Positions 34,285 to 44,407 of a stretch of 64,000 bases of DNA are shown in pieces. Each line of letters begins with the position of its first letter. The stretch's first letter is position 1. Where the stretch lies: the NCBI RefSeq assembly GCF_025148635.1, contig NZ_CP102269.1, positions 2,170,001 through 2,234,000 on the forward strand. Reading direction: 5' to 3'. The DNA comes from Butyricimonas virosa (lineage in GTDB: Bacteria > Bacteroidota > Bacteroidia > Bacteroidales > Marinifilaceae). The notes below the pieces were generated by a model. It was not told the DNA's origin and made no database searches. It saw only the letters and a list, made by a program, of their open reading frames with translations. Position numbers and translations under genes: made by a program.

Positions 34285-37149
34285 TTATAATGTTTTTTTC
34301 ACGGCCACTTCTTCAAAGCTTTCGATGAAATCTCCTGTCTGAATATCGTTATAATTATTGATGTTCAAACCACACTCGAATCCCTTGGAAACTTCTTTCA
34401 CGTCGTCCTTGAAACGTTTTAATGATCCTAGTTCTCCGGTGAAGATCACGATACCGTCCCGAATCACGCGTACTTTTGAAGAACGAGTAATCTTTCCGTC
34501 TCTCACGATACATCCGGCAATCGTTCCCACCTTGGTAATCTTAAATGTTTCAAGCACTTCCACGGTAGAGGTGATCTCTTCCTTGAATTCAGGGGATAGC
34601 ATACCTTCCATGGCGGATTTGATTTCCTCGATAGCCGTGTAGATAATAGAGTAAAGTCGGATGTCGATTTCCTCTTTCTCTGCCAGCTTTCTAGCACCCA
34701 TGGAGGGACGTACCTGGAATCCGATGATGATAGCGTTCGATGCGGCAGCCAACATGACATCGCCTTCGGAAATTTGCCCCACGGCTTTGTGGATCACGTT
34801 CACTTGGATTTCCGGGGTTGACAACTTGATCAAAGAGTCGGACAAAGCTTCGATAGAACCATCCACGTCTCCTTTCACGATGATGTTCAACTCCTGGAAG
34901 TTTCCGATGGCAATACGTCTACCGATTTCGTCCAGCGTGATATGTTTCTGGGTACGTAACCCTTGTTCGCGTTGCAGTTGTTCTCGCTTGTTAGCCAAAG
35001 CACGGGCGTCTTTCTCGTTACCCATGACGTTGAATTTGTCTCCGGCCTGTGGAGCCCCGTTCAAACCGAGTATCAATGCCGGGCAGGATGGTCCAGCCTC
35101 TTCCATTTTACTTCCGCGTTCGTTGAACATAGCTTTCACGTGTCCGAAATATTGTCCGGCTAGTACCACGTCTCCAATGCGTAACGTTCCGCTTTGTACG
35201 AGTACGGTTGCCACGTATCCCCGTCCTTTATCTAGCGAGGACTCGATGATTGAACCGATCGCTTTCCGTTTCGGGTTAGCCTTTAACTCTAGGATTTCTG
35301 CCTCAAGTAACACTTTCTCCAGAAGTTCTTCTACGTTCAAACCTTTTTTGGCTGAGATTTCCTGACATTGGTATTTACCACCCCACTCCTCTACGAGGTA
35401 GTTCATGGCAGCCAGTTCTTCCCGGATCTTGTCGGGGTTAGCTCCCGGTTTATCAATTTTGTTTATTGCGAATACAATGGGTACTCCTGCCGCACTGGCG
35501 TGATTGATTGCCTCAACAGTCTGCGGCATGACGTTATCATCGGCTGCAATAATGATGATGGCAATATCCGTTACTTGGGCACCTCTGGCACGCATGGCGG
35601 TAAACGCCTCGTGTCCCGGGGTATCTAGGAATGTCACGGTTCTACCATCAGCAAGTTTTACGCTGTAAGCACCGATGTGTTGGGTGATTCCTCCTGCCTC
35701 TCCGGCAATCACGTTTGCTTTACGGATATAGTCCAATAAAGATGTTTTACCGTGGTCAACGTGTCCCATAACAGTCACGATCGGCGGACGGGATTCCACG
35801 TGTTCTTCCTGCTCGTCTTCATCCTCGTCAATGGCCTCCTGAATATCCACGCTCACAAATTCGACATCAAATCCGAATTCTTCTGCCACGATATTAATGG
35901 TTTCTGCATCCAGACGTTGGTTGATGGACACGAACAAGCCCAAGGACATACAAGTTGAGATAATATCTGCCACGGAAATATCCATCATGGTTGCTAACTC
36001 GCTAACCGTAACGAATTCCGTGAGTTTAAGGATACTCTTTTCCAGCTCTGCCTGCTCCATTTCAGCCTGCATCTTCTGGTGTACGGCATCTCGCTTGTCT
36101 CTCCGGTGTTTGGAACTCTTGGTTTTTCCCTTGTTCCCCAAACGGGCAAACGTGTCTTTGATTTGCTTTTGTACGTCTTCTTCAGAAATTTCAGCCTTGC
36201 TGGCTTTCTTTTTCTTTATCTTCTTTATTTTCTTCTTACTTTCCTCTTGCTTGGCGGTTTTAGAAGCTTCAATATTGATTTTCTCGTCTTTTTTCAGAAT
36301 ACGTTTTCTCTTTTTACGAGTTTCCGATTCATCTGAATCTTCTTCACCTTCGTTTATCACGATATTTTTCTTGATCACGATGTCATCCGTACTCTTGGGA
36401 GGAACCAAAGATTTTTTCTTGAGTTCCCGTTTGTCCCTTTCTCTTTCTTGTTTGCTTTTCTTCGGGGGTCGGGTACGCTGATTGATCGCGTCCAGATCGA
36501 TTGTTCCGACAACCTTCACGTCTTTAATCGCCGGGGTCGGTGATTTGTAGCTCACTTCCCTGTCGGTTCTGTTGGAATAATCTTCAGACGGGGCTTTTTC
36601 CTCTTGACGGGTTTCAACTTTCGGTTGCTTGATGATCGTTTTCGGAGTTCTGGCAACAGGAGCCTGAGTTTCTTCCCGTTCTTGCTTTTGTGCAACTACG
36701 GGAGTTTCTTTTACCTGAGGTTCTGCCGGTTTTTCTTCTTTCTTTTCCTCGATCTTCACCTCTTTTATTTCCTCAACCTTCTCTTCCGGTTTTTGTTGTT
36801 TATTCAGTCTGTTCAGGTCGATGTGATCCACGACCTTAATTTTATTTTCCAGTTTAATCTCGTCCTTTATAGATATAAATTCCGGAGCGTGTTCCTCCGT
36901 ACCATTGTTCATGTTATCAATGGTAACCGTTTCTTTTTTTAACCGTGTATTTTTTAAATCTACTCGATTGGATTCTTTTTTAGCCTCGCTATCGGTAGAA
37001 AACTCTTTTGCTACTAAAGAGTACTGGTCATCTGTTAGTTTCGCGTTTGGATCAGATGAAATCTTAATCCCCTTTTCCTGCAGGTAATCCACTATCGTGG
37101 ACAAACCTACGTTAAATTCTCTAGCAACTTTACTTAGTCTAACTGCCAT
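34285..37149 (-). CDS. infB: Translation initiation factor IF-2
   Basis: 954 residues. N-terminal IF-2N domain (VRLSKVAREFNVGLSTIVDYLQEKGIKI), then a very long Lys/Glu-rich linker (about 80-370), a second IF-2N-like segment, and the G domain with G1 GHVDHGKT, G3 DTPGHEAF and G4 NKID, followed by domains II-IV. It is a GTPase that places fMet-tRNA in the ribosomal P site. It follows nusA after 42 bases in the classic rimP-nusA-infB order. Confidence 0.98.
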   Translation of the reverse strand: MAVRLSKVAREFNVGLSTIVDYLQEKGIKISSDPNAKLTDDQYSLVAKEFSTDSEAKKESNRVDLKNTRLKKETVTIDNMNNGTEEHAPEFISIKDEIKLENKIKVVDHIDLNRLNKQQKPEEKVEEIKEVKIEEKKEEKPAEPQVKETPVVAQKQEREETQAPVARTPKTIIKQPKVETRQEEKAPSEDYSNRTDREVSYKSPTPAIKDVKVVGTIDLDAINQRTRPPKKSKQERERDKRELKKKSLVPPKSTDDIVIKKNIVINEGEEDSDESETRKKRKRILKKDEKINIEASKTAKQEESKKKIKKIKKKKASKAEISEEDVQKQIKDTFARLGNKGKTKSSKHRRDKRDAVHQKMQAEMEQAELEKSILKLTEFVTVSELATMMDISVADIISTCMSLGLFVSINQRLDAETINIVAEEFGFDVEFVSVDIQEAIDEDEDEQEEHVESRPPIVTVMGHVDHGKTSLLDYIRKANVIAGEAGGITQHIGAYSVKLADGRTVTFLDTPGHEAFTAMRARGAQVTDIAIIIIAADDNVMPQTVEAINHASAAGVPIVFAINKIDKPGANPDKIREELAAMNYLVEEWGGKYQCQEISAKKGLNVEELLEKVLLEAEILELKANPKRKAIGSIIESSLDKGRGYVATVLVQSGTLRIGDVVLAGQYFGHVKAMFNERGSKMEEAGPSCPALILGLNGAPQAGDKFNVMGNEKDARALANKREQLQREQGLRTQKHITLDEIGRRIAIGNFQELNIIVKGDVDGSIEALSDSLIKLSTPEIQVNVIHKAVGQISEGDVMLAAASNAIIIGFQVRPSMGARKLAEKEEIDIRLYSIIYTAIEEIKSAMEGMLSPEFKEEITSTVEVLETFKITKVGTIAGCIVRDGKITRSSKVRVIRDGIVIFTGELGSLKRFKDDVKEVSKGFECGLNINNYNDIQTGDFIESFEEVAVKKTL

Positions 37150-37191
37150 ATTAAGATTTTATTTTACAAGCATTATAACCTTGAGCGTTCC

Positions 37192-38430
37192 TTATTCAAA
37201 TTCGGCTCTTAATATTTTGAGAACATCCCTGATGGTCTCTATCTCAAGATCAGTCCTGCTCTCTAATTCTGATTCACTTAACTCTAACACGCTCTTTGCC
37301 GTGTCACAACCCACGCGTTTCAGTTCCTCGATTACCCATGGTTCGATCTCGTCGGAGAATTCTTCCAGGTTAACGTCTTCTTCTTCTGCGGTTTCAAGTT
37401 CACGATAAACATCGATCTCGTAGCCCGTGAGCTGGCTGGCCAGTTTGATATTCAAACCGCCTTTACCGATGGCCAAGGAAACTTCCTCCGGGTTCAGGTA
37501 AACGTTCGCTCTCTTGTTTTCCTCGTCCATTTCAATCTTGTTGATCTTGGCTGGATTCAATGCGCGGGTGATGTATAGTTGGATGTTGTTCGTGTAGTTA
37601 ATCACGTCTATATTTTCGTTTCTCAGTTCCCGGACGATTCCATGTATACGTGAACCTTTCATTCCGACACAAGCACCCACCGGGTCGATACGGTCATCGT
37701 ATGATTCAACGGCCACTTTGGCGCGTTCTCCCGGAACACGTACCACGTTTTTAATCGTAATTAAGCCATCAAATATTTCCGGAACCTCGTTCTCGAACAA
37801 TCTTTCAAGGAATACGGGTGATGTACGGGAAAGGATGATGTACGGGGAGGCGTTTTTCATTTCCACACGAATAACGACGGCCCGGATGGTATCTCCTTTC
37901 TTGAAGAAATCACTGGGGATTTGTTCCTGTTTCGGGAGGATCAACTCGTTGCCTTCGTCATCCAGAACCAAAATCTCTTTTTTCCATACTTGGTAAACCT
38001 CTCCGGTCACGATCTGGCCCACTTTCTCTTTGTATTTGGTGAAGATGTGATCTTTCTCCAGTTCAAGAATCCGGGCTGAAAGGTTTTGTCTTAAAGCCAG
38101 CACGGAACGGCGTCCGAAATCTTTGAATTTCACCTCGTCGGTCACTTCTTCTCCCACCTCGTAGTCGGCATCGATTTTCTTTGCTTCTGTCAGGGAAATT
38201 TGGGTATTCGGGTTTTCGAAGGCATCGTCTTCCACCACGATACGGTTTCTCCAGATTTCCAAGTCTCCCTTGTCGATGTTTATAATGATGTCAAAATTCT
38301 CGTCCGTCCCGTAACGCTTGATAAGCATGTTTCTGAAAATATCTTCCAATACTCTCATCAAGGTTGCCCTGTCAATATTTTTAAGCTCTTTAAATTCTGC
38401 GAATGAATCTATCAAATTAATGGCTTCCAT
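37192..38430 (-). CDS. nusA: Transcription termination/antitermination factor NusA
   Basis: 412 residues: NusA N-domain (LIDSFAEFKELKNIDRATLMRVLEDIF), S1 domain (GQIVTGEVYQVWKKEILVLDD, about 135-200), KH domains (DPVGACVGMKGSRIHGIVREL, about 250-270, and LAIGKGGLNIKLASQLTGYEID), and a short acidic C-terminus. It binds RNA polymerase and nascent RNA, acting in pausing, termination and rRNA antitermination. It starts 15 bases after rimP. Confidence 0.98.
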   Translation of the reverse strand: MEAINLIDSFAEFKELKNIDRATLMRVLEDIFRNMLIKRYGTDENFDIIINIDKGDLEIWRNRIVVEDDAFENPNTQISLTEAKKIDADYEVGEEVTDEVKFKDFGRRSVLALRQNLSARILELEKDHIFTKYKEKVGQIVTGEVYQVWKKEILVLDDEGNELILPKQEQIPSDFFKKGDTIRAVVIRVEMKNASPYIILSRTSPVFLERLFENEVPEIFDGLITIKNVVRVPGERAKVAVESYDDRIDPVGACVGMKGSRIHGIVRELRNENIDVINYTNNIQLYITRALNPAKINKIEMDEENKRANVYLNPEEVSLAIGKGGLNIKLASQLTGYEIDVYRELETAEEEDVNLEEFSDEIEPWVIEELKRVGCDTAKSVLELSESELESRTDLEIETIRDVLKILRAEFE

Positions 38431-38445
38431 TTTTATTTTATGTAT

Positions 38446-38910
38446 TTAGAAAACAACAATATCTTTAACCTCCTTTATGTCTGTAAAATGAATCTCTTTC
38501 TCCACTTTGACGATGCTTTTCTTCTTCTTCCCTTCCACGGCCACTTTTTCTTCACATTCAATTACGATTCCCGTGATGGAATGGGATTTTAAGGTTCCCT
38601 GTAATTTTCCCCCGTTTTGCAGTTTCACCTCCACTTGGTTTCCCAGGTTTTTCTCGTATTGCTGGGTTACTTTGAAGGGGTAACCAATTCCGGCACTCGA
38701 AACGGTTAACTCGAAATCCTCGGTATCTCGATCCAGTTTTGCGTCCAATTGTTTGCTGAGGGTCACGCAGGAATCCACGTTAATGCCCTTCAGGGAGTCG
38801 ATGTAGACCTCGATCGAGTTGTCCGGAGATACTTTCAAGTCCACCAGAAACAAATCTGTCCCCTGCAGTATTGTTTCGATAATGTCTTTTATTTCCTCTG
38901 TACTTTTCAT
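38446..38910 (-). CDS. rimP: Ribosome maturation factor RimP
   Basis: The Met at 38910 (MKSTEEIKDII) is the better start: it gives 154 residues, the normal length, while the upstream extension is not RimP-like. Family features: LFLVDLKVSPDNSIEVYIDSLKGINVDSCVTLSK (about 22-55) and DFELTVSSAGIGYPFKV. It helps assemble the 30S subunit. First gene of the rimP-nusA-infB cluster. Confidence 0.95.
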   Translation of the reverse strand: MKSTEEIKDIIETILQGTDLFLVDLKVSPDNSIEVYIDSLKGINVDSCVTLSKQLDAKLDRDTEDFELTVSSAGIGYPFKVTQQYEKNLGNQVEVKLQNGGKLQGTLKSHSITGIVIECEEKVAVEGKKKKSIVKVEKEIHFTDIKEVKDIVVF

Positions 38911-39191
38911 TCTACTCTTTAATCTAAGATAACAGAAGAGGGGACTAATCGCCCCCTCGTTTGTTAATAACCGAGTGCAAAGATACAATTAATTATTTTT
39001 AATCCAAAGAGTTCCAGTGGAAAATAGGTGAGGGCGGGATATTTTTCCGGGGCGAATGTTTTCGGGAAAGAGGTTTCATCGTAATGGGAATCGTGTTGGA
39101 AACAAGCCTTTAAGCCTTGATATGTATGGTTTTAAATATTGGTATGGAAACATATTTGTCACATTTTCTATATAGTTCCAAATAAAATTTG

Positions 39192-39199
39192 TAAGTTTG
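39192..39199 (+). promoter_or_regulatory. -7 box upstream of lpxD
   Basis: TAAGTTTG matches TAnnTTTG, 17 bases before the lpxD start codon. No convincing -33 element at the right spacing. Confidence 0.45.
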
Positions 39200-39216
39200 C
39201 CGAAATTTTTTGAATT

Positions 39217-40248
39217 ATGGAGTTTAAAGCAAAGGACATAGCAGCTCTATTAAGCGGGGTTGTCGATGGAGACCCCGAGATTTCTGTAAATAACGTATCT
39301 AAAATAGAGGAAGGAAAGCCGGGAACATTGGCTTTTTTAGCTAATCCTAAATACGAACATTATATCTACACGACGCAAGCATCGATCGTGTTAGTGAATA
39401 AAACATTTGAACCCACGCACGAGTATTCCTGTACTTTGATTCGGGTGGAATCGGCTTATGATGCCATTGCAACGTTACTGCAAATGTATGATGATATGAA
39501 GCCGAAACCAGTAGGAATTGAACAACCTTCTTATATCAGTGATAGTGCCACGATCGGGGAAAAACCTTACATCGGGGCATTTGCATATATAGGGAGAGGT
39601 GCGAAAATCGGGAATAACGTGAAAATATATCCTCAGGCCTATATCGGTGACGGTGTGGTTATCGGGGATAACACGATTATTTATGCCGGGGTAAAGATTT
39701 ACACGGGATGCGTGGTCGGGAAATCCTGTATCCTTCATGCCGGAGTGGTACTGGGGGCTGACGGTTTCGGATTCGCTCCGGAAGGGGATCATTACAAGAA
39801 AATCCCGCAGATCGGTAACGTGTTGCTGGAAGACGACGTGGAGATCGGGGCGAATACTTGTATCGACCGGGCTACCATGGGATCTACGATTATTAAAAAG
39901 GGAGTTAAACTCGATAATTTAGTCCAGATTGCACATAACGTGGTGGTGGGTGGTAACACAGTTATCGCTGCCCAGTCTGGGATTGCCGGGACGACAAAAG
40001 TAGGTGAGAATTGCGTGTTCGGCGGGCAAGTGGGTATTGTCGGTCACTTGAATATCGGATCGGGGACGCAGATTGCAGCCCAGAGTGGTATAACTTCCAA
40101 CATTCCGGAAAAATCTGTCCTGCGCGGATCGCCTGCATTCGATTATCCGAAATACCAAAAATGTTATGTCATGTTCCGTAAATTACCGGAGCTATACGGG
40201 CAAATAAAAGATTTAGAGAAAGAAGTAAATAAATTAAAATCAGAATAA
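39217..40248 (+). CDS. lpxD: UDP-3-O-acylglucosamine N-acyltransferase LpxD
   Basis: 343 residues. N-terminal uridine-binding domain (IAALLSGVVDGDPEISVNNVSKIEEG), then a left-handed beta-helix of hexapeptide repeats (IGRGAKIGNNVKIYPQAYIGDGVVIGDN) with the catalytic His in QIAHNVVVGGN, and a C-terminal helix. It adds the second R-3-hydroxyacyl chain in lipid A synthesis. Followed after 1 base by lpxC/fabZ. Confidence 0.97.
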   Translation: MEFKAKDIAALLSGVVDGDPEISVNNVSKIEEGKPGTLAFLANPKYEHYIYTTQASIVLVNKTFEPTHEYSCTLIRVESAYDAIATLLQMYDDMKPKPVGIEQPSYISDSATIGEKPYIGAFAYIGRGAKIGNNVKIYPQAYIGDGVVIGDNTIIYAGVKIYTGCVVGKSCILHAGVVLGADGFGFAPEGDHYKKIPQIGNVLLEDDVEIGANTCIDRATMGSTIIKKGVKLDNLVQIAHNVVVGGNTVIAAQSGIAGTTKVGENCVFGGQVGIVGHLNIGSGTQIAAQSGITSNIPEKSVLRGSPAFDYPKYQKCYVMFRKLPELYGQIKDLEKEVNKLKSE

Positions 40249-40249
40249 A

Positions 40250-41650
40250 ATGTCAGTAAAGCAAAGAACTTTAAAGAGTGAATTTTCTTTGAATGGAAAA
40301 GGCTTGCACACCGGGAAACAGGTGACTGCGACCTTTAAACCAGCTGAAGAGAACTTTGGCTATCGAATACGTCGAATGGATTTGGAGGGATCTCCTGAAA
40401 TTCCAGCTTTGGCTGAATATGTAAAATTAATGGATCGTGCCAGTTGTCTGGAAAAGGACGGCGTGTGCGTGTTCACCATGGAGCATGCGATGGCAGCTCT
40501 TTACGGGTGTGGAATTGACAACTGCCTGATCGAGTTAAGCGGGGAAGAATTCCCGATCTTGGACGGTAGTGCTAAATATTACGTGAAAGAGATAGAGAAA
40601 GTAGGTTTTGAAGAACAAAAAGCTGATAGACGCTACTTTACAGTGAAAGAGCAAATGGAATTTTGTAGTGAGGACGGGCAGACGAAAATCACGTTATTGC
40701 CGGACACCGACTATAATATAAATTTGGTCGTTGCTTACGATTCTCCTTACTTGCAAATGCAGTATGCTACTTATTCTGAAAAAGTAACCGATTTTGCGAA
40801 AGAGATTGCCCCGTGTCGGACATTCGTGTTCCTGCGCGAGTTGGAAATGCTTTTGCAGCACAATCTGATCAAAGGCGGGGATTTGGATAACGCGATTGTG
40901 ATTGTTGATCGTGAAATCTCTCAAGAAGAGGTGAACCGTCTGGCTAAATTGTTCAACCACGATTCTATCGAGGTGAAACAGGGTATTTTGAATAATTTGG
41001 ACCTGTACTTTGACAATGAACCGGCTCGTCATAAATTGCTGGATGTTATCGGGGATCTGTCTTTATGCGGGCGTTTTATCAAGGGACGTGTTATCGCGGA
41101 GAGACCGGGTCATAAAGCAAACACTAGCTTGGCCAAGAAAATGTGTAAGGCCATCACGCAGGCGGAAAGAGAAGATGTTCGTCCCGACGTGGACACGACG
41201 GCCGAACCGTTAATGGATGTGAATAAGGTGAGAGCCTTGTTGCCTCATCGTCCTCCTTTCCTGTTGGTTGATAAGATTTACGAGGTGACGGATGACATCG
41301 TGATCGGTTGCAAGAATGTCACCATGAACGAACCTTTCTTCGTGGGGCACTTCCCGGAAGAACCGGTAATGCCGGGCGTGCTAATCGTGGAAGCGATGGC
41401 GCAATGCGGGGGAATTCTAGTGTTGAATCAGGTGGAAGATCCGGAGAACTATTCCACCTATTTCGTGAAAATAGATGGAATCAAATTCCGTCATAAAGTT
41501 GTTCCGGGCGATACGCTAGTCTTTAAGCTGGTGAAGATTGCTCCTATCCGTCGCGGGATCGTGACGATGAGAGGGTACGCTTTTGTCGGTAAAACGTTAG
41601 TTTGTGAAGTGGGTGAATTCATGGCCCAGGTTGCAAAAACGAAAAAATAG
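40250..41650 (+). CDS. lpxC/fabZ: Bifunctional LpxC deacetylase / FabZ dehydratase
   Basis: 466 residues made of two enzymes. Residues about 1-310 are LpxC: LNGKGLHTGKQVTATFKPA, the zinc His in FTMEHAMAALYG, and HKANTSLAKKM. From about 325 on it is FabZ: LLPHRPPFLLVDKI and the catalytic GHFPEEPVMPGVLIVEAMAQ. LpxC makes the committed step of lipid A synthesis; FabZ dehydrates 3-hydroxyacyl-ACP. The fusion is characteristic of Bacteroidetes and ties the shared hydroxyacyl-ACP pool to one protein. Confidence 0.97.
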   Translation: MSVKQRTLKSEFSLNGKGLHTGKQVTATFKPAEENFGYRIRRMDLEGSPEIPALAEYVKLMDRASCLEKDGVCVFTMEHAMAALYGCGIDNCLIELSGEEFPILDGSAKYYVKEIEKVGFEEQKADRRYFTVKEQMEFCSEDGQTKITLLPDTDYNINLVVAYDSPYLQMQYATYSEKVTDFAKEIAPCRTFVFLRELEMLLQHNLIKGGDLDNAIVIVDREISQEEVNRLAKLFNHDSIEVKQGILNNLDLYFDNEPARHKLLDVIGDLSLCGRFIKGRVIAERPGHKANTSLAKKMCKAITQAEREDVRPDVDTTAEPLMDVNKVRALLPHRPPFLLVDKIYEVTDDIVIGCKNVTMNEPFFVGHFPEEPVMPGVLIVEAMAQCGGILVLNQVEDPENYSTYFVKIDGIKFRHKVVPGDTLVFKLVKIAPIRRGIVTMRGYAFVGKTLVCEVGEFMAQVAKTKK

Positions 41651-41706
41651 TGATAAGCTTGTACTTAAAATGTAATTATTATATTGTAATTAAATAAAAA
41701 AAACGA

Positions 41707-42486
41707 ATGAAACAACCGTTAGCTTATGTTCATCCTGAAGCTCAGATCGCGGATAACGTGGTGATTGAGCCTTTTGTGACAATTGATAAGAATGTTGTCA
41801 TTGAGGAGGGAACAAGAATTGGTTCGAATGTCACTATCCTGGAGGGAGCGCATATCGGGAAAAATTGTAAGATTTTTCCGGGGGCTGTTATTTCTGCCAT
41901 TCCTCAGGATCTTAAATTCAAGGGAGAGAAGACAATCGTCGAGATTGGTGATAACACGACCATCCGGGAGTGTGCGACTATAAATAGAGGTACTGCCGCT
42001 AAGGGGGTAACTAAAGTCGGGAGCAATTGTTTGATCATGGCCTACGTGCATATTGCGCATGACTGCGAGATCGGGGATAATTGCATTATCACGAATGCTT
42101 GTCAGTTGGCCGGTGAGGTCGTAGTGGATGATTTCGCTATTATCGGTGGAATGTCTGCCGTGCATCAGTTCGTACATATCGGTCGTCACGTGATGATTCA
42201 GGGAGGCTCTTTGATTGGTAAGGATGTACCTCCTTACGTGAAAGCCGGAAGATTACCTTTATCTTATGCAGGTGTGAATTCGATCGGTTTGCGCCGTCGC
42301 GGATTCGTGAACGAAAAAATCAACGAGATTCAGGATATATACCGGATCCTTTTCCAATCCGGGTTGAACAATTCTGATGCGGTGGAACGAATCGAGGCCG
42401 AGATGCCGGCATCCAAAGAACGTGACGAGATCATTATGTTCGTGCGTAACAGCAAACGGGGTGTCATGAAAGGCTATATGGGATAA
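41707..42486 (+). CDS. lpxA: UDP-N-acetylglucosamine acyltransferase LpxA
   Basis: 259 residues, standard length. Hexapeptide-repeat beta helix (IADNVVIEPFVTIDKNVVIEEGTRIGSN) with the catalytic His in MAYVHIAHDCEIGDN (about residue 117-121), and a C-terminal helical part (LRRRGFVNEKINEIQDIYRIL). First enzyme of lipid A synthesis. Third gene of the cluster with lpxD and lpxC/fabZ; terminator follows. Confidence 0.97.
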   Translation: MKQPLAYVHPEAQIADNVVIEPFVTIDKNVVIEEGTRIGSNVTILEGAHIGKNCKIFPGAVISAIPQDLKFKGEKTIVEIGDNTTIRECATINRGTAAKGVTKVGSNCLIMAYVHIAHDCEIGDNCIITNACQLAGEVVVDDFAIIGGMSAVHQFVHIGRHVMIQGGSLIGKDVPPYVKAGRLPLSYAGVNSIGLRRRGFVNEKINEIQDIYRILFQSGLNNSDAVERIEAEMPASKERDEIIMFVRNSKRGVMKGYMG

Positions 42487-42513
42487 AAATCCAAAGCATT
42501 AAAATATCTTTCT

Positions 42514-42550
42514 GGAACCCGGTCCCTGTGTGGCCGGGTTCTGTTTGTTT
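42514..42550 (+). terminator. Terminator after lpxA
   Basis: GAACCCGG/CCGGGTTC stem of 8 bp with an 11-nt loop, followed by TGTTTGTTT. Moderate T tract. Confidence 0.7.
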
Positions 42551-42612
42551 ATTCTTGACAGTTGAAATACGGATGTAAGGGAAGATGTGGTGATGGGAGA
42601 GAGAAGGGCAAT

Positions 42613-42643
42613 AAAAAAAGCACTCCTTGCGAAGTGCTTTTTT
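42613..42643. terminator. Bidirectional terminator between lpxA and pckA
   Basis: AAAAAAGCACT and AGTGCTTTTTT form a perfect 11-bp stem with loop CCTTGCGA. It serves the convergent pckA gene and backs up the lpxA terminator. Confidence 0.85.
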
Positions 42644-42661
42644 GCTGTTCTAATCCTGGAA

Positions 42662-44269
42662 TTATAATTTCGGACCTGCGGCAACCAATGCCTTTCCGGC
42701 CTCGTTTCCTTCGAACTTCTTGAAGTTCTTGATGAAACGTTCTGATAAGTCTTTTGCTTTGGTTTCCCATTCGCTGGCGTTACTGTATGTGTTGCGAGGA
42801 TCAAGGATCTTCGGATCAACTCCCGGCAATGCGGTCGGAACCTCGAAATTGAAGAACGGGATTGTTTTGGTCGGGGCTTTATCAATAGAGCCATCCAAAA
42901 TGGCGTCGATAATACCGCGAGTATCTTTAATAGAGATACGTTTACCTGTTCCGTTCCATCCGGTGTTTACCAAGTATGCTTTTGCTCCTGTTCTCTCCAT
43001 TTTCTTAACCAGTTCTTCTGCATATTTTGTCGGGTGTAATGATAGGAATGCAGCTCCGAAACAAGCAGAGAAAGTCGGAGTCGGTTCAGTAATACCGCGT
43101 TCCGTTCCGGCCAGTTTTGCCGTGAATCCGGACAAGAAATAGTATTTCGTTTGTTCCGGGGTCAGGATGGATACCGGAGGTAATACTCCAAATGCGTCTG
43201 CTGACAAGAAAATAACCTGTTGTGCAGCCGGACCTTTAGAGATCGGTTTCACGATGTTCTTGATATGATAGATCGGGTAAGAAACACGAGTGTTTTCGGT
43301 AACAGATTTATCATTGAAGTCGATCTTTCCGTTAGCGTCTACGGTAACATTCTCCAACAAAGCGTCACGTTTGATGGCGTTATAGATGTCCGGTTCTGCT
43401 TCCTTGCTCAAGTTGATAACTTTAGCGTAGCATCCGCCTTCGTAGTTGAACACGCCTTCATCATCCCATCCGTGTTCGTCGTCACCGATCAAAAGACGTT
43501 TCGGGTCAGTTGATAACGTGGTTTTACCTGTTCCCGACAGCCCGAAGAAGATAGCCGTGTTTTTACCTTCCATGTCCGTGTTGGCAGAGCAGTGCATAGA
43601 TGCGATTCCGCGTAACGGGTTCAGATAGTTCATGATAGAGAAGATACCTTTCTTCATTTCACCCCCGTACCAAGTGTTCAAAATTACTTGCTCTTTGGTT
43701 TTCAAGTTGAATACGGTAGCTGTTTCGGAGTTCAAGCCTAATTCTTTGAAGTTTTCAACTTTAGCTTTGGCAGCGTTGAAAGAAACGAAATCCGGTTCCC
43801 CGTAATTCGCTAGTTCTTCTTCTGTCGGACGGATGAACATATTTTTCACGAAGTGAGCTTGCCATGCCACTTCCATGATGAAACGAACTTTCAGGCGGGT
43901 TCCTGCGTTGGCCCCGCAGAACGTGTCAACCACGTACAGTTTTTTGCCGGACAATTGTTTCACGGCTTTTGCCTTCAAATCTGCCCATGCTTCTTCCGAA
44001 CAAGGTTTGTTGTCGTTCTTGTATTCGTCAGAAGTCCACCATACAGAATCCTCGCTGGCCTCGTTCTTTACAAAGAATTTATCTTTCGGTGAACGTCCGG
44101 TGTAGATTCCGGTCATCACGTTAACTGCGCCAAGCTCGGTCAAATATCCTTTTTCGTACCCTTCCAATTTCGGGTCTGTTTCTGCCTTGTACAATTCTTC
44201 ATATGAGGGATTGTGAAGGATCTCTTTCACATCCGTGATTCCATAAATACTTAAATCTAATTTTGCCAT
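42662..44269 (-). CDS. pckA: ATP-dependent phosphoenolpyruvate carboxykinase
   Basis: 535 residues. P-loop GLSGTGKTTLS (about 245-255), GDDEHGWDDEGVFNYEGGCYAK metal/oxaloacetate region, and the Y-T-GRSPKDKF substrate segment near residue 56. Makes PEP from oxaloacetate, or in anaerobic Bacteroidales runs in reverse to fix CO2 on the way to succinate. TATTTTTG -7 box at 44323-44330 (minus strand). Single gene. Confidence 0.98.
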   Translation of the reverse strand: MAKLDLSIYGITDVKEILHNPSYEELYKAETDPKLEGYEKGYLTELGAVNVMTGIYTGRSPKDKFFVKNEASEDSVWWTSDEYKNDNKPCSEEAWADLKAKAVKQLSGKKLYVVDTFCGANAGTRLKVRFIMEVAWQAHFVKNMFIRPTEEELANYGEPDFVSFNAAKAKVENFKELGLNSETATVFNLKTKEQVILNTWYGGEMKKGIFSIMNYLNPLRGIASMHCSANTDMEGKNTAIFFGLSGTGKTTLSTDPKRLLIGDDEHGWDDEGVFNYEGGCYAKVINLSKEAEPDIYNAIKRDALLENVTVDANGKIDFNDKSVTENTRVSYPIYHIKNIVKPISKGPAAQQVIFLSADAFGVLPPVSILTPEQTKYYFLSGFTAKLAGTERGITEPTPTFSACFGAAFLSLHPTKYAEELVKKMERTGAKAYLVNTGWNGTGKRISIKDTRGIIDAILDGSIDKAPTKTIPFFNFEVPTALPGVDPKILDPRNTYSNASEWETKAKDLSERFIKNFKKFEGNEAGKALVAAGPKL

Positions 44270-44322
44270 AGCAATAAATTTATGTTAGAAATTAATTAAT
44301 TCTTTTTTTCTTTAATTCGGCA

Positions 44323-44330
44323 CAAAAATA
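44323..44330 (-). promoter_or_regulatory. -7 box upstream of pckA
   Basis: Minus strand TATTTTTG, 54 bases before the start codon. A TTG sits 24 bases upstream of it, slightly too far for the usual spacing. Confidence 0.4.
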
Positions 44331-44407
44331 GGAAACATTTTGATATAAAAGAATCAATTCCCCCTTTCCCTTGTCCGTTTATGTTTTATTAACACGTTCT
44401 TGTTTTT

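Noticed and set aside
34661..35365. 234-codon frame on the strand opposite infB
   Set aside because: Mirror of a conserved gene; its protein is Ser/Pro-rich nonsense with no promoter.
34285..37149. Long Lys/Glu-rich linker of IF-2 as unusual
   Set aside because: Length and composition vary widely in Bacteroidetes IF-2; all functional domains are present.
40250..41650. lpxC-fabZ fusion as a novel fusion
   Set aside because: It is a known feature of Bacteroidetes and not new.
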